Shown here: piece after piece, positions 18,219 to 28,370 of the stretch
How positions within the stretch are numbered: the first letter of the stretch is position 1
How the letters are laid out: every line of letters starts with the position of its first letter
The notes under the pieces: generated by a model
Seen by the model: only the letters and a program-made list of their open reading frames with translations
What the model was told of the DNA's origin: nothing
Database searches by the model: none
DNA from: Rhodobiaceae bacterium
GTDB taxonomy: Bacteria > Pseudomonadota > Alphaproteobacteria > RS24
Assembly: GCA_024645085.1 (NCBI GenBank)
Contig: JAHEGN010000007.1
Location: 41,105 to 105,104, forward strand
Length of the DNA stretch: 64,000 nucleotides
Direction of reading: 5' to 3'
Made by a program: the position numbers and the translations under genes

Positions 18219-19358
18219 ATGCGTGCCGAAGTAAATGTTTATATTGTCCGGATTAAGCAATCCATTGAATTGCTGCGCCGCCATCTCGATTGGGATAAGG
18301 CTCTGGCGCGCCTAGAGGAACTTAATAGGGCCGCCGAAGACCCTGACTTGTGGAATAATCCGGAGCAAGCGCAAGCCAAAATGCAAGAGCGCATGCGTTT
18401 GGAAAATGCCATTCAAACATGCAAAACCCTGCAGTCAGAAATGGATGATCATGTCGATATGATTGCCATGGGTGAAGCCGAGGGCGATAGCGACATTGTC
18501 GCCGAATCCGAGGCGGCGCTGGCTGATTTGCAGAGTCGCGCCGAGCGCATGGAAGTAGAAACGCTGCTGTCGGGCGAGGCCGATAGCAATGATGTTTATC
18601 TCGAAGTACACGCCGGCGCCGGTGGCACAGAAAGCCAAGATTGGGCTAGTATGTTGCTGCGCATGTATCTGCGGTGGGCCGAGAAAAAAGGCTATAAGGC
18701 AACGATAATTGAGCAAACCGATGGCGAAGAGGCCGGTATTAAATCAGCAACGATTGAGATTAATGGCCATAATGCGTATGGCTGGGCGAAAACTGAATCT
18801 GGGGTTCACCGCTTGGTGCGCATTTCACCATTTGATAGCAATGCCCGCCGTCACACGAGTTTTGCCAGCGTCTGGTGCTATCCGGTGGTTGATGACACGA
18901 TTGCCGTGGATGTGGCCGAGTCGGATGTGCGTATTGATACTTTCCGCGCCAGTGGCGCTGGTGGCCAGCATGTGAACACCACGGATAGTGCTGTGCGCAT
19001 CACCCATTTAGAAACCAATATTGTGGTACAATGTCAAAACCAGCGCTCGCAGCACAAAAACCGCGCCACCGCTTGGGCGATGTTGCGGGCGCGCTTATAT
19101 GAATTAGAACTGCAAAAGCGCGAAGCAGAAGCCATGGCCAATGCTGAACAAAAAACCGAAATTGGTTGGGGCCATCAAATTCGCTCTTATGTTTTGCAGC
19201 CCTATCAAATGGTCAAAGATTTGCGAACTGGTGTTGAGAGCGGCAATCCGTCGGCGGTGCTTGATGGCGCGCTTGATCCATTTATGGAAGCGGCTTTGGC
19301 GCAACGCGTCAATGGCGAGGCCGGCAGCGATAATGTGGCCAGTGAAGATTTAGCTTAA
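18219..19358 (+). CDS. prfB: Peptide chain release factor 2
   Basis: This 379-residue RF2 recognises UGA and UAA. The stop-codon reading SPF motif is at 203-205 (RISPFDS) and the peptidyl-hydrolase GGQ at 248-250 ([10 protein letters not shown]). The gene reads as one continuous frame, so the +1 programmed frameshift that autoregulates prfB in many bacteria is absent. The first residues before IKQSIELL are a little longer than usual, and the start is likely ATG 18219 (AAAGGAAA upstream). It converges on bactofilin with a 4-nt stop overlap. Confidence 0.97.
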   Translation: MRAEVNVYIVRIKQSIELLRRHLDWDKALARLEELNRAAEDPDLWNNPEQAQAKMQERMRLENAIQTCKTLQSEMDDHVDMIAMGEAEGDSDIVAESEAALADLQSRAERMEVETLLSGEADSNDVYLEVHAGAGGTESQDWASMLLRMYLRWAEKKGYKATIIEQTDGEEAGIKSATIEINGHNAYGWAKTESGVHRLVRISPFDSNARRHTSFASVWCYPVVDDTIAVDVAESDVRIDTFRASGAGGQHVNTTDSAVRITHLETNIVVQCQNQRSQHKNRATAWAMLRARLYELELQKREAEAMANAEQKTEIGWGHQIRSYVLQPYQMVKDLRTGVESGNPSAVLDGALDPFMEAALAQRVNGEAGSDNVASEDLA

Positions 19359-19753
19359 TGCGGCTGAACGCTTGCGCCCTCGTTTGGCAGGCTTTGCGGC
19401 GCGGCTTGCCCGAGCGGGTCTTTTTCGTGAATCGCGCGACCATCAAATTGCGCACCAGATTCAACCGCTAACGCCGTGTGATGAATATCACCGGCAACGA
19501 CACATTTGGCACATAGATGCACTTGTAAGGCGCGGATTGTTCCGGTGACGCGACCATAGACGGTAACGATTTCAGCTATTAATTCGCCCTCAACCTCGGC
19601 TGAGGCGCCAATGGTGATGGCGTGAGACGCCATATCACCTTGCAATTTACCTTCAATTTGAACATCGCCAGATGACACAAATTGCCCAATGATCTTGGCG
19701 TCTTTGCCAATAATTGATGGCGCCATTTTGTTTAACTTTTGAGCTTCAGCCAT
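19355..19753 (-). CDS. Bactofilin (DUF583 cytoskeletal protein)
   Basis: This 132-residue protein has the right-handed beta-helix repeat pattern of bactofilins ([40 protein letters not shown]) with short disordered ends. Bactofilins polymerise without nucleotides and place cell-wall enzymes at defined sites. It is 11 bp downstream of an M23 peptidase gene, a pairing known from shape-determining systems. Two cysteines lie in HLCAKCVV. Co-transcription with the M23 gene is likely. Confidence 0.92.
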   Translation of the reverse strand: MAEAQKLNKMAPSIIGKDAKIIGQFVSSGDVQIEGKLQGDMASHAITIGASAEVEGELIAEIVTVYGRVTGTIRALQVHLCAKCVVAGDIHHTALAVESGAQFDGRAIHEKDPLGQAAPQSLPNEGASVQPH

Positions 19754-19764
19754 TTTTTATCCAA

Positions 19765-21105
19765 TCACTCGGTTTTGCTCTCAATGGTTTCAGCGATATT
19801 AAAAATCTGTTTTCCCGTATTGAGGAAAGCGATTGGGTCACGCACTTTACCGTCGAACCAAATTTCATAATGCAAATGGGGCCCCGTACTGCGCCCACTG
19901 TTGCCAGCATCAGCGATATGCTGCTGGAACTCGACCCGCTGGCCACGTTGTACGCGGCTACGGTTCAAATGAGCATAGCGCGTGCGAAAGCCATTGCCAT
20001 GGTCAATTTCAACCATCAGTCCATAGGGGCCTTTATATCCGGCTTGGGTGACCGTACCTGGCAAGGTCGTGTGCACCGGCGTTCCCGTCGGTGTACCAAA
20101 ATCAACACCGGCATGAAAAGCGGCGCGTTTTTTGAAAGGGTCCATACGGGCGCCAAAACCACTAGTAAGGCTGTAGTCATGAATCGGCGTGGCCAGGGGA
20201 ATTTTGGTCATTGACTGGCTGAGGTTTTGCAGTCGGTCAAGATTGTTTGAAATACGATAGATCTGCTGATGCAGACGCGAGTTTAATCCGGCTCTGTCGC
20301 TGAGCGGAATATAAGGGCCGCCGATCGCTAAGGCGCTCTCAGGCAATACCCGAGCCATGAAGTTTTCAGTATCCAGAATGTCAGTTCCGGCAATCACTTC
20401 TTCGAATTCTCTGACTTTCTCGTCGACACTTTCTTCTAGCGCATCCAGCATGTCGCGCTGGCGTGTGTCGAGGCTGGTGATACGGCTGTAGACGTCTTTT
20501 GAGACATGTGGCAGCGCAAGTGGTGTCGCAGCGGCGACTGTGTCAGCTGCAACATTTTGTGCCAATCGCAGACCCGCAGGAGATGCGCTGGCTGTAAGAT
20601 TGCGACTTTCCATCACTTGATGCACCTGATCGCTGGTGCGACCAACCAATTCAACGGCGCTTTTATTACGCTTAGAGCGCTTGGCAACGCTGGCGAATGC
20701 TTCTTGCATGGAGCGCAAATTGCTTGAGACGCGGGCGTTTTGCTCCATCACAGTATTTAACTGATTGTGGCGGGCTTCTAATTTGTCTGTTGTTTGCGTA
20801 AACCAGTCACGGGTCAGCACAAGCTGTGCGTTCAAATCATCATAGGCGCGTTGCAAGCGGCTGAGTTCGGTTTCATAAGCCAATTGCATTTCGCGCAATT
20901 GCGCCTCGCGTTGGTTAACAATTCTGTCTTGAAACAACACATTGACGCTAGCAAAGCCGACCCACAAGCAAACCGCCATCAAAAAACTACTGAGCAAAAT
21001 TTGGCTGCGCGTTGACAGAGGAACAAAAGTAACTTTGCCCTGGCTGCGAATATAAATTTGTTTGTCAGCAAATATTCTATTTATGCGCGTTTTGATTTTT
21101 GACAT
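19765..21105 (-). CDS. M23 (LytM) family cell-wall endopeptidase, membrane anchored
   Basis: This protein of about 446 residues has an N-terminal cytosolic basic stretch, one membrane segment (about 35-58, ILLSSFLMAVCLWVGFASV), a coiled coil (about 65-130) and a C-terminal M23 domain. The M23 zinc residues are seen in AFHAGVDFG and THLHYEIW-like PHLHYEIW, so the enzyme is probably active. It would cut peptide cross-links in peptidoglycan. Two adjacent ATGs exist; GGTGA spacing favours the second (21105). It is the first gene of a pair with bactofilin, suggesting that bactofilin positions this hydrolase (inference). Confidence 0.92.
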   Translation of the reverse strand: MSKIKTRINRIFADKQIYIRSQGKVTFVPLSTRSQILLSSFLMAVCLWVGFASVNVLFQDRIVNQREAQLREMQLAYETELSRLQRAYDDLNAQLVLTRDWFTQTTDKLEARHNQLNTVMEQNARVSSNLRSMQEAFASVAKRSKRNKSAVELVGRTSDQVHQVMESRNLTASASPAGLRLAQNVAADTVAAATPLALPHVSKDVYSRITSLDTRQRDMLDALEESVDEKVREFEEVIAGTDILDTENFMARVLPESALAIGGPYIPLSDRAGLNSRLHQQIYRISNNLDRLQNLSQSMTKIPLATPIHDYSLTSGFGARMDPFKKRAAFHAGVDFGTPTGTPVHTTLPGTVTQAGYKGPYGLMVEIDHGNGFRTRYAHLNRSRVQRGQRVEFQQHIADAGNSGRSTGPHLHYEIWFDGKVRDPIAFLNTGKQIFNIAETIESKTE

Positions 21106-21163
21106 CATTTCACCGAATTAAGATGCGTTTGTCTCAAAAAATGTAAGAAAATGCAAGCGTTTG

Positions 21164-21177
21164 CTCATAATTATGAG
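21164..21177. repeat. Perfect 14-bp palindrome upstream of the M23/bactofilin pair
   Basis: CTCATAATTATGAG reads the same on both strands. It sits one base after the DUF455 stop and about 58 bp upstream of the M23 start. It could be an operator or a short mRNA hairpin. No T-run follows, so it does not look like a terminator. Confidence 0.5.
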
Positions 21178-21178
21178 T

Positions 21179-21985
21179 TTACTGCAAATGGTAGTAATGC
21201 GCTGGAAGCCCAGCTTGCGCGCGCGCCTCATCGTTAAATGGCGGTTTGAGGCGACCAGTAAAATAGCGTTCAACCATGGTTTGAAAGCTGTTTTCAGGGG
21301 TGAGGTTTTGTTCTTGGCACAAATAATGGAACCAGCGCGTGCCAGCTTTGACATGGGTTTTTTCATCTTCGAAAATAATTTCCAGCATTTTCGCCGATTT
21401 ATCATCGCCAGCTTGCGAAAACTTTTGCATCATCAACGGTGTCACATCAAGGCCCCGCGCTTCTAAAACCAGAGGCACAATCACCAAACGGCCAAGTAAA
21501 TCATCGCGCGTGTCATAGGCCGCTTGCCATAAACCATCATGGGCTGGCAGATCACCATAGTGCATGTCGAGCTCTTCTAGTCGGTCGGCCAGCATCAGAA
21601 AATGCCGGGCTTCGTCGGCCCCAACTTTTATCCAATCATCAATAAAATCATCCGGCACTTCAGCAGTGATAAAACGCCCAATTAAATCAAAAGCCAGATC
21701 AATAGCGTTCAGCTCAATATGAGCGAGCGCATGTAATTGAGTTTTGCGACCGGTCGGGCTCGACATGCGTCGCTTGGGCATATCTTGCGGCGCGATTAAT
21801 TGCGGTGCGGCTGGGCGGGCCGGGCGATCTGGCCAATCTTTCGAGGCCGTTTTATCGCGCTGTAAGCTACCATTGCGCCATTGGCTGGCTGTCTCGCGGG
21901 CTTTGGCCGCCTTGTCGCGCGCGTCAGAGGTCAGCAAAACATTGCGACAAGCATGGGCGAGAGAGGAGGTGGCCGCGCTCATCAT
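21179..21985 (-). CDS. Ferritin-like di-iron protein, DUF455 family
   Basis: This 268-residue protein has the complete four-helix di-iron ligand pattern: E91, E125/H128 in DEARH, E175 in LEARG, and E208/H211 in DEKTH. This is a seen motif set; the family function is not established. The N-terminal 80 residues are basic and low in homology. It follows bcp with a 1-nt overlap (TGATG), so the two are translationally coupled, hinting at oxidative-stress or oxygen chemistry (inference). Confidence 0.9.
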   Translation of the reverse strand: MMSAATSSLAHACRNVLLTSDARDKAAKARETASQWRNGSLQRDKTASKDWPDRPARPAAPQLIAPQDMPKRRMSSPTGRKTQLHALAHIELNAIDLAFDLIGRFITAEVPDDFIDDWIKVGADEARHFLMLADRLEELDMHYGDLPAHDGLWQAAYDTRDDLLGRLVIVPLVLEARGLDVTPLMMQKFSQAGDDKSAKMLEIIFEDEKTHVKAGTRWFHYLCQEQNLTPENSFQTMVERYFTGRLKPPFNDEARAQAGLPAHYYHLQ

Positions 21986-22455
21986 CAGGCGCCTTGTGCT
22001 GCCTCAAGAACCGCTGCGACATGGCCTTTGACTTTTACTTTGCGCCAAATCTGCTGGATATTGCCCGCCTCATTAATCAAAAAGGTAGCCCGCTCAATAC
22101 CCATATATTTGCGACCATACATATTCTTCTCAACCCATACGCCATAGGCCTGAAGCATTTTTTGCTCAGGGTCGCTGAGCAGGGTCACAGATAAATTGTG
22201 CTTTGCCTTAAATTTGTCATGTTTTTCGACACTATCAGCAGAGACCCCAATGATTTGCGTATTGGCGGCGGTGAAAGCTTTAATATGAGTGGTAAAATCA
22301 ATAGCTTCAGTCGTGCAACCGGGCGTGTCGTCTTTAGGGTAGAAATAAATCACCAGTTTCTGACCAGCATAATCTTTCAAGGCAACGGTGCGGCCGCCAT
22401 CGGCTTCAAGCGAAAATTGCGGGGCTATATCATTGAGTGCGAGAGCATTTGTCAT
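21985..22455 (-). CDS. bcp: Thioredoxin-dependent peroxiredoxin (Bcp/PrxQ family)
   Basis: This 156-residue peroxiredoxin reduces hydroperoxides. The peroxidatic cysteine is C47 in DDTPGCTTEA. In many PrxQ proteins a resolving cysteine lies five residues later; here that place is isoleucine (I52), so the enzyme is likely a 1-Cys type resolved by an external thiol. The catalytic Pro/Thr of TPGC are kept. It is the first gene of the bcp-DUF455 pair and is divergent from the AsmA-like gene. Confidence 0.95.
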   Translation of the reverse strand: MTNALALNDIAPQFSLEADGGRTVALKDYAGQKLVIYFYPKDDTPGCTTEAIDFTTHIKAFTAANTQIIGVSADSVEKHDKFKAKHNLSVTLLSDPEQKMLQAYGVWVEKNMYGRKYMGIERATFLINEAGNIQQIWRKVKVKGHVAAVLEAAQGA

Positions 22456-22570
22456 TGGCTATCCTTAAATATCGTGAAACGGTTATCAGACTCAGTTTTA
22501 TATTGTATATGGCAATTTGGACTGCCCGACTATTTTTTCAAGCCAAGCATTTGGCCCATGGAGTGAACAG

Positions 22571-25500
22571 GTGTTAATCACCGGCGCAAAATTTTTGATA
22601 CGATGGTCTCTGGTGACTGTCTCGCTTTTGGGCGTCGGCTTTGCTGCGCTTATTTTTGTATCGCGCTTTACGCCTGTGTCATTGGGCTTGGTTGAGGGTG
22701 GTGTGGCCTATTTTGCAGGCCGCAGTACCGGCACCAATGTAGAAATTGACGGCGCACAATTGTTGTGGTCTGAGGGCCAGAATTTCCCCGCCCTCAAAAT
22801 CGGCCGCGTTGAATTTGTCGACAGCGACGCATTTACAGCGCGCCTCGGGGACGTCTTTGTTGCCCCCAGCCGACGAGCTTTCGTCGATGAATTTACTTTT
22901 GCCGTTCACGAATTATCCATTGCCAGCGTCGACGTAACAGCTTCTGATGAAAAATATCTCTCGCCGCCATCGGGATTGGTGATCGGCGCGGCAGGCGTGC
23001 AAAATACCGCTTGGCTCAACTATTTACAGCGCCTCGATGTGCAGAATATTCACATTGCCGCCTTTAACGACATTAGCTCTGTCGGTGCTTTGGGTGGCTC
23101 ATACGTTATTATCTCGCGCGATGGCGACACATTGGTCGGCGCATTGGACGTTAAATATCAGCAAAAAGACAAGCTGAGCCGGGTTGATGGGCAAATGAAC
23201 TTCCGACCCGGTGCCGAAGGGTTTTTCGAGTTAAATCTGCATGATGTAAACCCCCGCGACATTGGCAATATTAGCCGCCTATTCCAGCCATTGCGGGCGC
23301 TGTCTTTGCCAATGAGTGGCAAAATCACCTTTGCCGTCAATGGTGCAGGTGAATTGCAAAAAGGCCGGGCAGAAATCGCCATATCGCCAGGGGTCGTTAA
23401 CTTATCAACTGTTGATCTCGCGATTGACGGCATTGCAATGACTGTTGATGCCGATTTCATTGCCCGTGACTTCAAAGTTTCCAAAGCTAATTTCGACGTC
23501 GCCGGTGTTAAAGGAGAAATCGGTGGTGTGCTGTATTACGAATTTTCTGAAGCAGGCCAAGTAAGCAATGTCAGCGCTAATTTGAACAGCGGCAATTTGG
23601 TTATGCACCGGCCAACACTTTTTGAAGCCCCAATTATCGCCTCGAAAGTGAATGCGCAGATTAATTATAATTTGATTAGCGAGAGCCTTTTGATTGATCA
23701 ATTTACCATCACTCATGGTGATGGGGTCGCCACCACTAGCGGCCTGATCAATTTTGCCGATGGTGTGGTGTTTGATATTGCAACGCAGTTTGGCGCCATG
23801 ACGCGAGAGGGTGTGATGCGTTTGTGGCCGATACCGGCAGGCAAAAGATCGCGTCAATGGGCTAGCGAAAACTTATCACGCGGGCAGGTTCAAAACACGC
23901 GACTGGCGTTGCGCGCCAGCCTTGATGAATTAGTCAATCGGCCGCCAAAAACCCCCTTACGACAAGAAGCCCTGCAATTGGACATGGTGATTGACGATAT
24001 TGATATTTTGTTTTTGAAAACCATGCCGCCGATCGTCGGCGCGCGGGCTGAGTTGAGTTTGGGGGGCCGTGGCCTGCGGGTAGTGACGCAAGGTGGGCAG
24101 GTAGTTTTTCCAGCCTATAAAGACGAAGTGCCGCCGCCTCTCACCCTATCGTCTGGGACACTCGACATTGATGATTTTGGCACGCCCGGCGTGCCAGCCA
24201 ATATTAAGTTGGTGGCGAATGGGCAAATCAGTGCCGTTTTACGCACCTTGAATGAGCCGCCTTTGCAAATCATGCGCAATGTGAAATTCGACATTGACCG
24301 GCTACAGGGTGACTTTTCCGGAGCCGTTGATTTAACCCTAAACTTCGACAATCGGGTTTTGAAGAAACCTGTCTTATTTGCCTTTGATGGCCAATCGACA
24401 AATGTTTCGGTCGACGGCCAATTGGGTAATTTTACCCTATCCGACGGCCAGGTTTTGGCTTCTGTCGATAATCAGCTGTTGACGCTTACCGGGCGGGCCC
24501 GGGCGAATAATGTCGACTTGGGTTTTGAGTGGCAGCAGCCGATTGGTCCGAAGACTGATGACGCGCCTCAGCCGCGATTGGCTGTGCATGGCCAGGTTGA
24601 GCCGCAAGAATTAGCAGATCTTGGATATGCTTGGGTGGGGCAACGCATTAAGGGCCCAAGTTTTATCAATGTGCTGGCCGAAGGGCCTATTGAGCGGCCA
24701 ACGCAGTATCGTGTGATGGCTGATTTAGGGCAGGCCGCACTCATGCCAGTGCCGCTGGCCTATGAAAAACCGGCGGGTGAGCCGGCCCATCTCAAAGCAT
24801 TGGTGCGCATGGACGACGCCGGCAAAATATCGCACTTGCGCACACGTGGATTTATCAATGGTGAAGAAAAAATCGCCACCCAATTGGCGTTCACGAATGG
24901 TGTTATCAGCGATATTAAAATGACGCCAATAAGCCTTGGGCGCACCATTGATCTAAATGTCAGTCTTATGTCTGATAAACAGGGGCGCCACTTCATGGTT
25001 TCAGCTGAGCAATTTGATGCCGCTGCGATGATTGATGCTGGCAATGCCGAGGTTAATCTGCCAACACAAAACCGGCGCGGGTTTTTTGACTTTCTCGGTG
25101 ACAATGCTGTGGTTGAGGTGCAGGTCAACAAAACCGTTGGCGGACAAGATGAAACTCTTGATGCGCTGCGCTTGCATGTTGTGCGCCGCGATACACTGTT
25201 TGAAAAAATATCACTATCTGGCGTTTTTGCTGATGGCACGGAATTATTGGGGGCGCTTGATAGGGTCGACGTCGCCTCGCGTCGTTTCATCTTGCAAACT
25301 GAAAATGCCAGCAGCCTATTTAGGCTGATTGATGTGCTCGAAGGGGTAATTGGTGGTTCAATGGCCCTGCAGGGGCGCATATACGACGATGAGCGCGACG
25401 ATGCAGGCAATTACATGCAGTCGTCAGGGCGCTTTGATTTGGTCTCCTTTCGGGCCCGCAAAGTGCCGACATTGGCAAAAATTCTATCTATTGGGTCGTT

Positions 25501-25939
25501 TCAAGGTTTCGCCGACACTCTGGCTGGCGAGGGCATTCAATTCGACCGCGCCGAATTTAAATTCACCACCGTCGATAATTTATTCCGCGTCAAAGGCGGG
25601 CGTATTTTTGGACCCGCCATTGGTCTGACGACACAGGGCGATTATGATATTTACGACACCAAAATCAACTTCGGCGGTACGGTGGTGCCAGCTTATGGTC
25701 TCAATTCCTTGCTCAGTAATGTGCCGTTGATTGGTCGCATTTTAACCGGCCGCAAGGGAGAGGGCGTTTTGGGGGTTGGCTATCGTGTGGTCGGGCGCAG
25801 CGGCGACCCAACAGTTATCGTCAATCCGCTCAGCATTCTAACGCCGGGCATTTTCCGTCGCATTTTTGAAGTGGGTATCGGTTTATCGCCTGACGGGACA
25901 CCACCGATTTCCGATGATTACCCGACCGGTGGTGACTAG
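22571..25939 (+). CDS. Giant AsmA/YhdP-like envelope protein (DUF3971)
   Basis: This protein of about 1122 residues has one N-terminal membrane helix (about 9-30, SLVTVSLLGVGFAALIFV). A very long periplasmic beta-rich region follows, with the DUF3971 and AsmA_2-type C-terminal features (KVPTLAKILSIGSFQGFADTL, KGGRIFGPAIGLTTQGDYDI, VPLIGRILTG). AsmA-like/YhdP proteins form hydrophobic bridges that carry phospholipids to the outer membrane. The GTG at 22571 with GGAGTG six bases upstream is preferred over a TTG 18 codons earlier. The gene is monocistronic and convergent with tyrS. Confidence 0.9.
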   Translation: MLITGAKFLIRWSLVTVSLLGVGFAALIFVSRFTPVSLGLVEGGVAYFAGRSTGTNVEIDGAQLLWSEGQNFPALKIGRVEFVDSDAFTARLGDVFVAPSRRAFVDEFTFAVHELSIASVDVTASDEKYLSPPSGLVIGAAGVQNTAWLNYLQRLDVQNIHIAAFNDISSVGALGGSYVIISRDGDTLVGALDVKYQQKDKLSRVDGQMNFRPGAEGFFELNLHDVNPRDIGNISRLFQPLRALSLPMSGKITFAVNGAGELQKGRAEIAISPGVVNLSTVDLAIDGIAMTVDADFIARDFKVSKANFDVAGVKGEIGGVLYYEFSEAGQVSNVSANLNSGNLVMHRPTLFEAPIIASKVNAQINYNLISESLLIDQFTITHGDGVATTSGLINFADGVVFDIATQFGAMTREGVMRLWPIPAGKRSRQWASENLSRGQVQNTRLALRASLDELVNRPPKTPLRQEALQLDMVIDDIDILFLKTMPPIVGARAELSLGGRGLRVVTQGGQVVFPAYKDEVPPPLTLSSGTLDIDDFGTPGVPANIKLVANGQISAVLRTLNEPPLQIMRNVKFDIDRLQGDFSGAVDLTLNFDNRVLKKPVLFAFDGQSTNVSVDGQLGNFTLSDGQVLASVDNQLLTLTGRARANNVDLGFEWQQPIGPKTDDAPQPRLAVHGQVEPQELADLGYAWVGQRIKGPSFINVLAEGPIERPTQYRVMADLGQAALMPVPLAYEKPAGEPAHLKALVRMDDAGKISHLRTRGFINGEEKIATQLAFTNGVISDIKMTPISLGRTIDLNVSLMSDKQGRHFMVSAEQFDAAAMIDAGNAEVNLPTQNRRGFFDFLGDNAVVEVQVNKTVGGQDETLDALRLHVVRRDTLFEKISLSGVFADGTELLGALDRVDVASRRFILQTENASSLFRLIDVLEGVIGGSMALQGRIYDDERDDAGNYMQSSGRFDLVSFRARKVPTLAKILSIGSFQGFADTLAGEGIQFDRAEFKFTTVDNLFRVKGGRIFGPAIGLTTQGDYDIYDTKINFGGTVVPAYGLNSLLSNVPLIGRILTGRKGEGVLGVGYRVVGRSGDPTVIVNPLSILTPGIFRRIFEVGIGLSPDGTPPISDDYPTGGD

Positions 25940-25943
25940 CCAA

Positions 25944-27191
25944 TCACGGGCGCAATAAGACGTGCCGTTTTTTACCAGCCGATAATTTAATCGCACCATT
26001 GACCACATCAGCTTGGGTCAAGGAAACGCCAATGTCATTTTGCGGCGCATCATTAAGCCGTGCGCCACCGCCTTGAACCAGACGTCGCGCTTCGCTATTG
26101 GTTTTGGCAAGACCGGCAATAACAAAAGCCTCTAACAGCCCCAGTCCGTTGGTCAGCCGCGCCCCATCAATGCTAATGCTTGGCAAATCTTCGCTGGTGC
26201 CGCCGCCCTCAAATGTCTCGCGCGCCGTCGCCTCGGCCTTTTGCGCGGCCTCCAGACCGTGGCACATGGCGGTGGCTTGGGTGGCCAGAATTTTTTTAGC
26301 GTCATTCAGCTCCGCGCCATCAAGGGCCTCAAGGCGGGCAATTTCATCCATTGGTAATTCGGTGAACAAGCGCAGGAAGCGGCCAATGTCAGCGTCTTCC
26401 GTATTGCGCCAAAATTGCCAATAATCATAGACCGACAGCATATCTTCGTTCAGCCATACCGCCCCTTGTGCGGTTTTGCCCATTTTGGCGCCCGATGAGG
26501 TGGTCAGCAGATTGGTCGTCAGGCCGAAAACCGATTTCTGGTCGCAGCGGCGCGTCAGCTCAATACCGTTGACGATATTGCCCCATTGGTCGGAGCCGCC
26601 CATTTGCAGGCTACAACCATAGCGCCGATTGAGCTCAAGAAAATCATAGGCTTGTAAAATCATATAATTGAATTCGAGAAAGCTCAGCGGCTGCTCGCGG
26701 TCGAGGCGCAATTTAACGCTTTCAAAACCGAGCATGCGATTGATTGAAAAATGTCGTCCATAGTCACGCAAAAACTCAATATAATTAAGCCCTGACAACC
26801 AGTCGTCATTATCAACGAGAATCGCATCATTGGGGCCATCACCGAAAGATAAAAAGCGCTCGAAAGTTGCTTTAATCGTTTGTTTATTGGCGTCGATTTG
26901 CTCTTGCGACAAAAGCTGACGGCTGTCGTCTTTGCCCGATGGGTCACCGACTTTTGTGGTGCCGCCACCGATTACCACAATCGGGCGATGGCCAGCCATT
27001 TGCAAACGACGCAGCATAAGAATGGAAATTAAATTGCCAACGTGCAGCGATGGGGCGGTGCAGTCATAGCCAATATAGCCGGTAATCATACCGTCATTGG
27101 CGGCCGCATCAAGGCCGGTTTCATCCGTGCACTGGGCAATAAACCCGCGTGCGGCTAAAGAAGAGAGGAATTCTGATTTATACTCTGTCAT
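25944..27191 (-). CDS. tyrS: Tyrosyl-tRNA synthetase
   Basis: This 415-residue class I synthetase has its HIGH-like motif as HVGN (50-53), its KMSKS-like loop as AKMGKT (about 235-240), and a C-terminal S4 RNA-binding domain ([15 protein letters not shown]). It attaches tyrosine to tRNA-Tyr. The length is normal. It is divergent from anmK with an 84-bp gap. Its stop lies 4 bp from the convergent AsmA-like gene. Confidence 0.97.
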   Translation of the reverse strand: MTEYKSEFLSSLAARGFIAQCTDETGLDAAANDGMITGYIGYDCTAPSLHVGNLISILMLRRLQMAGHRPIVVIGGGTTKVGDPSGKDDSRQLLSQEQIDANKQTIKATFERFLSFGDGPNDAILVDNDDWLSGLNYIEFLRDYGRHFSINRMLGFESVKLRLDREQPLSFLEFNYMILQAYDFLELNRRYGCSLQMGGSDQWGNIVNGIELTRRCDQKSVFGLTTNLLTTSSGAKMGKTAQGAVWLNEDMLSVYDYWQFWRNTEDADIGRFLRLFTELPMDEIARLEALDGAELNDAKKILATQATAMCHGLEAAQKAEATARETFEGGGTSEDLPSISIDGARLTNGLGLLEAFVIAGLAKTNSEARRLVQGGGARLNDAPQNDIGVSLTQADVVNGAIKLSAGKKRHVLLRP

Positions 27192-27275
27192 GATATGAAA
27201 CAGTTAAGCAAAGCGCGATATAAGGTCAAGTAGGCAAGCGAGTGATTTAGCATTTCTCGCCCCTTAGGAGAAAAA

Positions 27276-28370
27276 ATGCTGGTTTTGGGAATGATGAGTG
27301 GCACCTCGCTGGATGGGATTGATCTGGCTTTGTTGGACACTGACGGCGAGGAAAAAATCACCACTGGCGCCAGTGGCTTTTTCGCCTATCAGCCAAGCGA
27401 TCGCGATATTTTGCGTGCTGCTTTACTCTGTGCCGATGGTCTGCCAACCGACATATTAACAAGCCGCGCGGCCTGGCCAACGCCCTTGATTGCCGCCGAA
27501 ACGCTGATTACTCAGCGCCATTTTGAGGCGGCGCGTGATTTTCTTGCCCAAGAAAAACGTCAACCGCAACTGATTGGGTTTCATGGGCAGACGCTGACCC
27601 ACCGACCAGATGAGGCGATGACGCTGCAAATTGGCGATGGCGCGGCTCTGGCGGCTCAGTTGCACATTGATGTGATTGGCGATTTTCGGAGCGCCGATAT
27701 GCGCGCTGGCGGGCAGGGCGCGCCGCTGGTGCCTTTGTTTCACGCCGCTCTCATTGGGCCGCTCGAGGCGCCGCTCGGCGTGGTCAATCTCGGCGGCATT
27801 GCCAATGTCACCTATTTGAGCAAAGACGGTGCTATTTTGGCCTTTGATACCGGCCCAGCCAATGCGCTTTTGGATGATTGGATGGTGCAAAACACCGACC
27901 ACGCCTATGACGCCAATGGCGCTTTGGCGGCGCAAGGGCAAGTTGATGAGGCAGCGCTGGCAGCGCTTATGCAGCATGATTATTTTGCCAAAGCACCGCC
28001 GAAATCGCTCGATCGTCTAGATTTTGATTTGGCCCCGGTGGCGCATTTGTCAGCGGCAGATGGCGCCGCGACCTTGACGGCTTTTAGCGCCCAAGCGCTG
28101 GCCGCTGGTTTGGCGCAATGCCCGCAACAGCCGTCTCGTCTCATTCTGTGTGGCGGCGGTCGACACAATGCAAGCTTGTGTCAGCACATCAGCCGTGTCA
28201 GCGGTTGCGCGGTCGTCCTATGCGATGATTTGGGTTGGGCCGGCGACGCCCTAGAGGCGCAAGCCTTTGCATGGTTGGCGGCGCGTTCTTTGCGTGGCTT
28301 GCCGCTCAGCTTGCCGCAAACAACCGGTGCCCGCCAGCCAGTGACCGGCGGGGTTTTATTCAAAGCTTAG
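27276..28370 (+). CDS. anmK: Anhydro-N-acetylmuramic acid kinase
   Basis: This 364-residue ASKHA-fold kinase converts recycled 1,6-anhydro-MurNAc to MurNAc-6-phosphate. Marks are MMSGTSLDGIDLAL at the N-terminus, GFHGQTLTHRP, VNLGGIANVTYL and the ATP-site loops FDTGPANALLDDW and LCGGGRHN. A clear ribosome site TAGGAG lies upstream. The downstream step enzyme (MurQ) is not in the window. It converges on the hydrolase gene with a 4-nt overlap. Confidence 0.96.
   Translation: MLVLGMMSGTSLDGIDLALLDTDGEEKITTGASGFFAYQPSDRDILRAALLCADGLPTDILTSRAAWPTPLIAAETLITQRHFEAARDFLAQEKRQPQLIGFHGQTLTHRPDEAMTLQIGDGAALAAQLHIDVIGDFRSADMRAGGQGAPLVPLFHAALIGPLEAPLGVVNLGGIANVTYLSKDGAILAFDTGPANALLDDWMVQNTDHAYDANGALAAQGQVDEAALAALMQHDYFAKAPPKSLDRLDFDLAPVAHLSAADGAATLTAFSAQALAAGLAQCPQQPSRLILCGGGRHNASLCQHISRVSGCAVVLCDDLGWAGDALEAQAFAWLAARSLRGLPLSLPQTTGARQPVTGGVLFKA

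Noticed and set aside
18219..18330. Programmed frameshift in prfB
   Set aside because: The sequence reads through with no in-frame UGA and no need for a +1 shift.
24760..25410. A 216-codon antisense frame under the AsmA-like gene
   Set aside because: Serine/arginine-rich shadow of a strongly supported sense gene.
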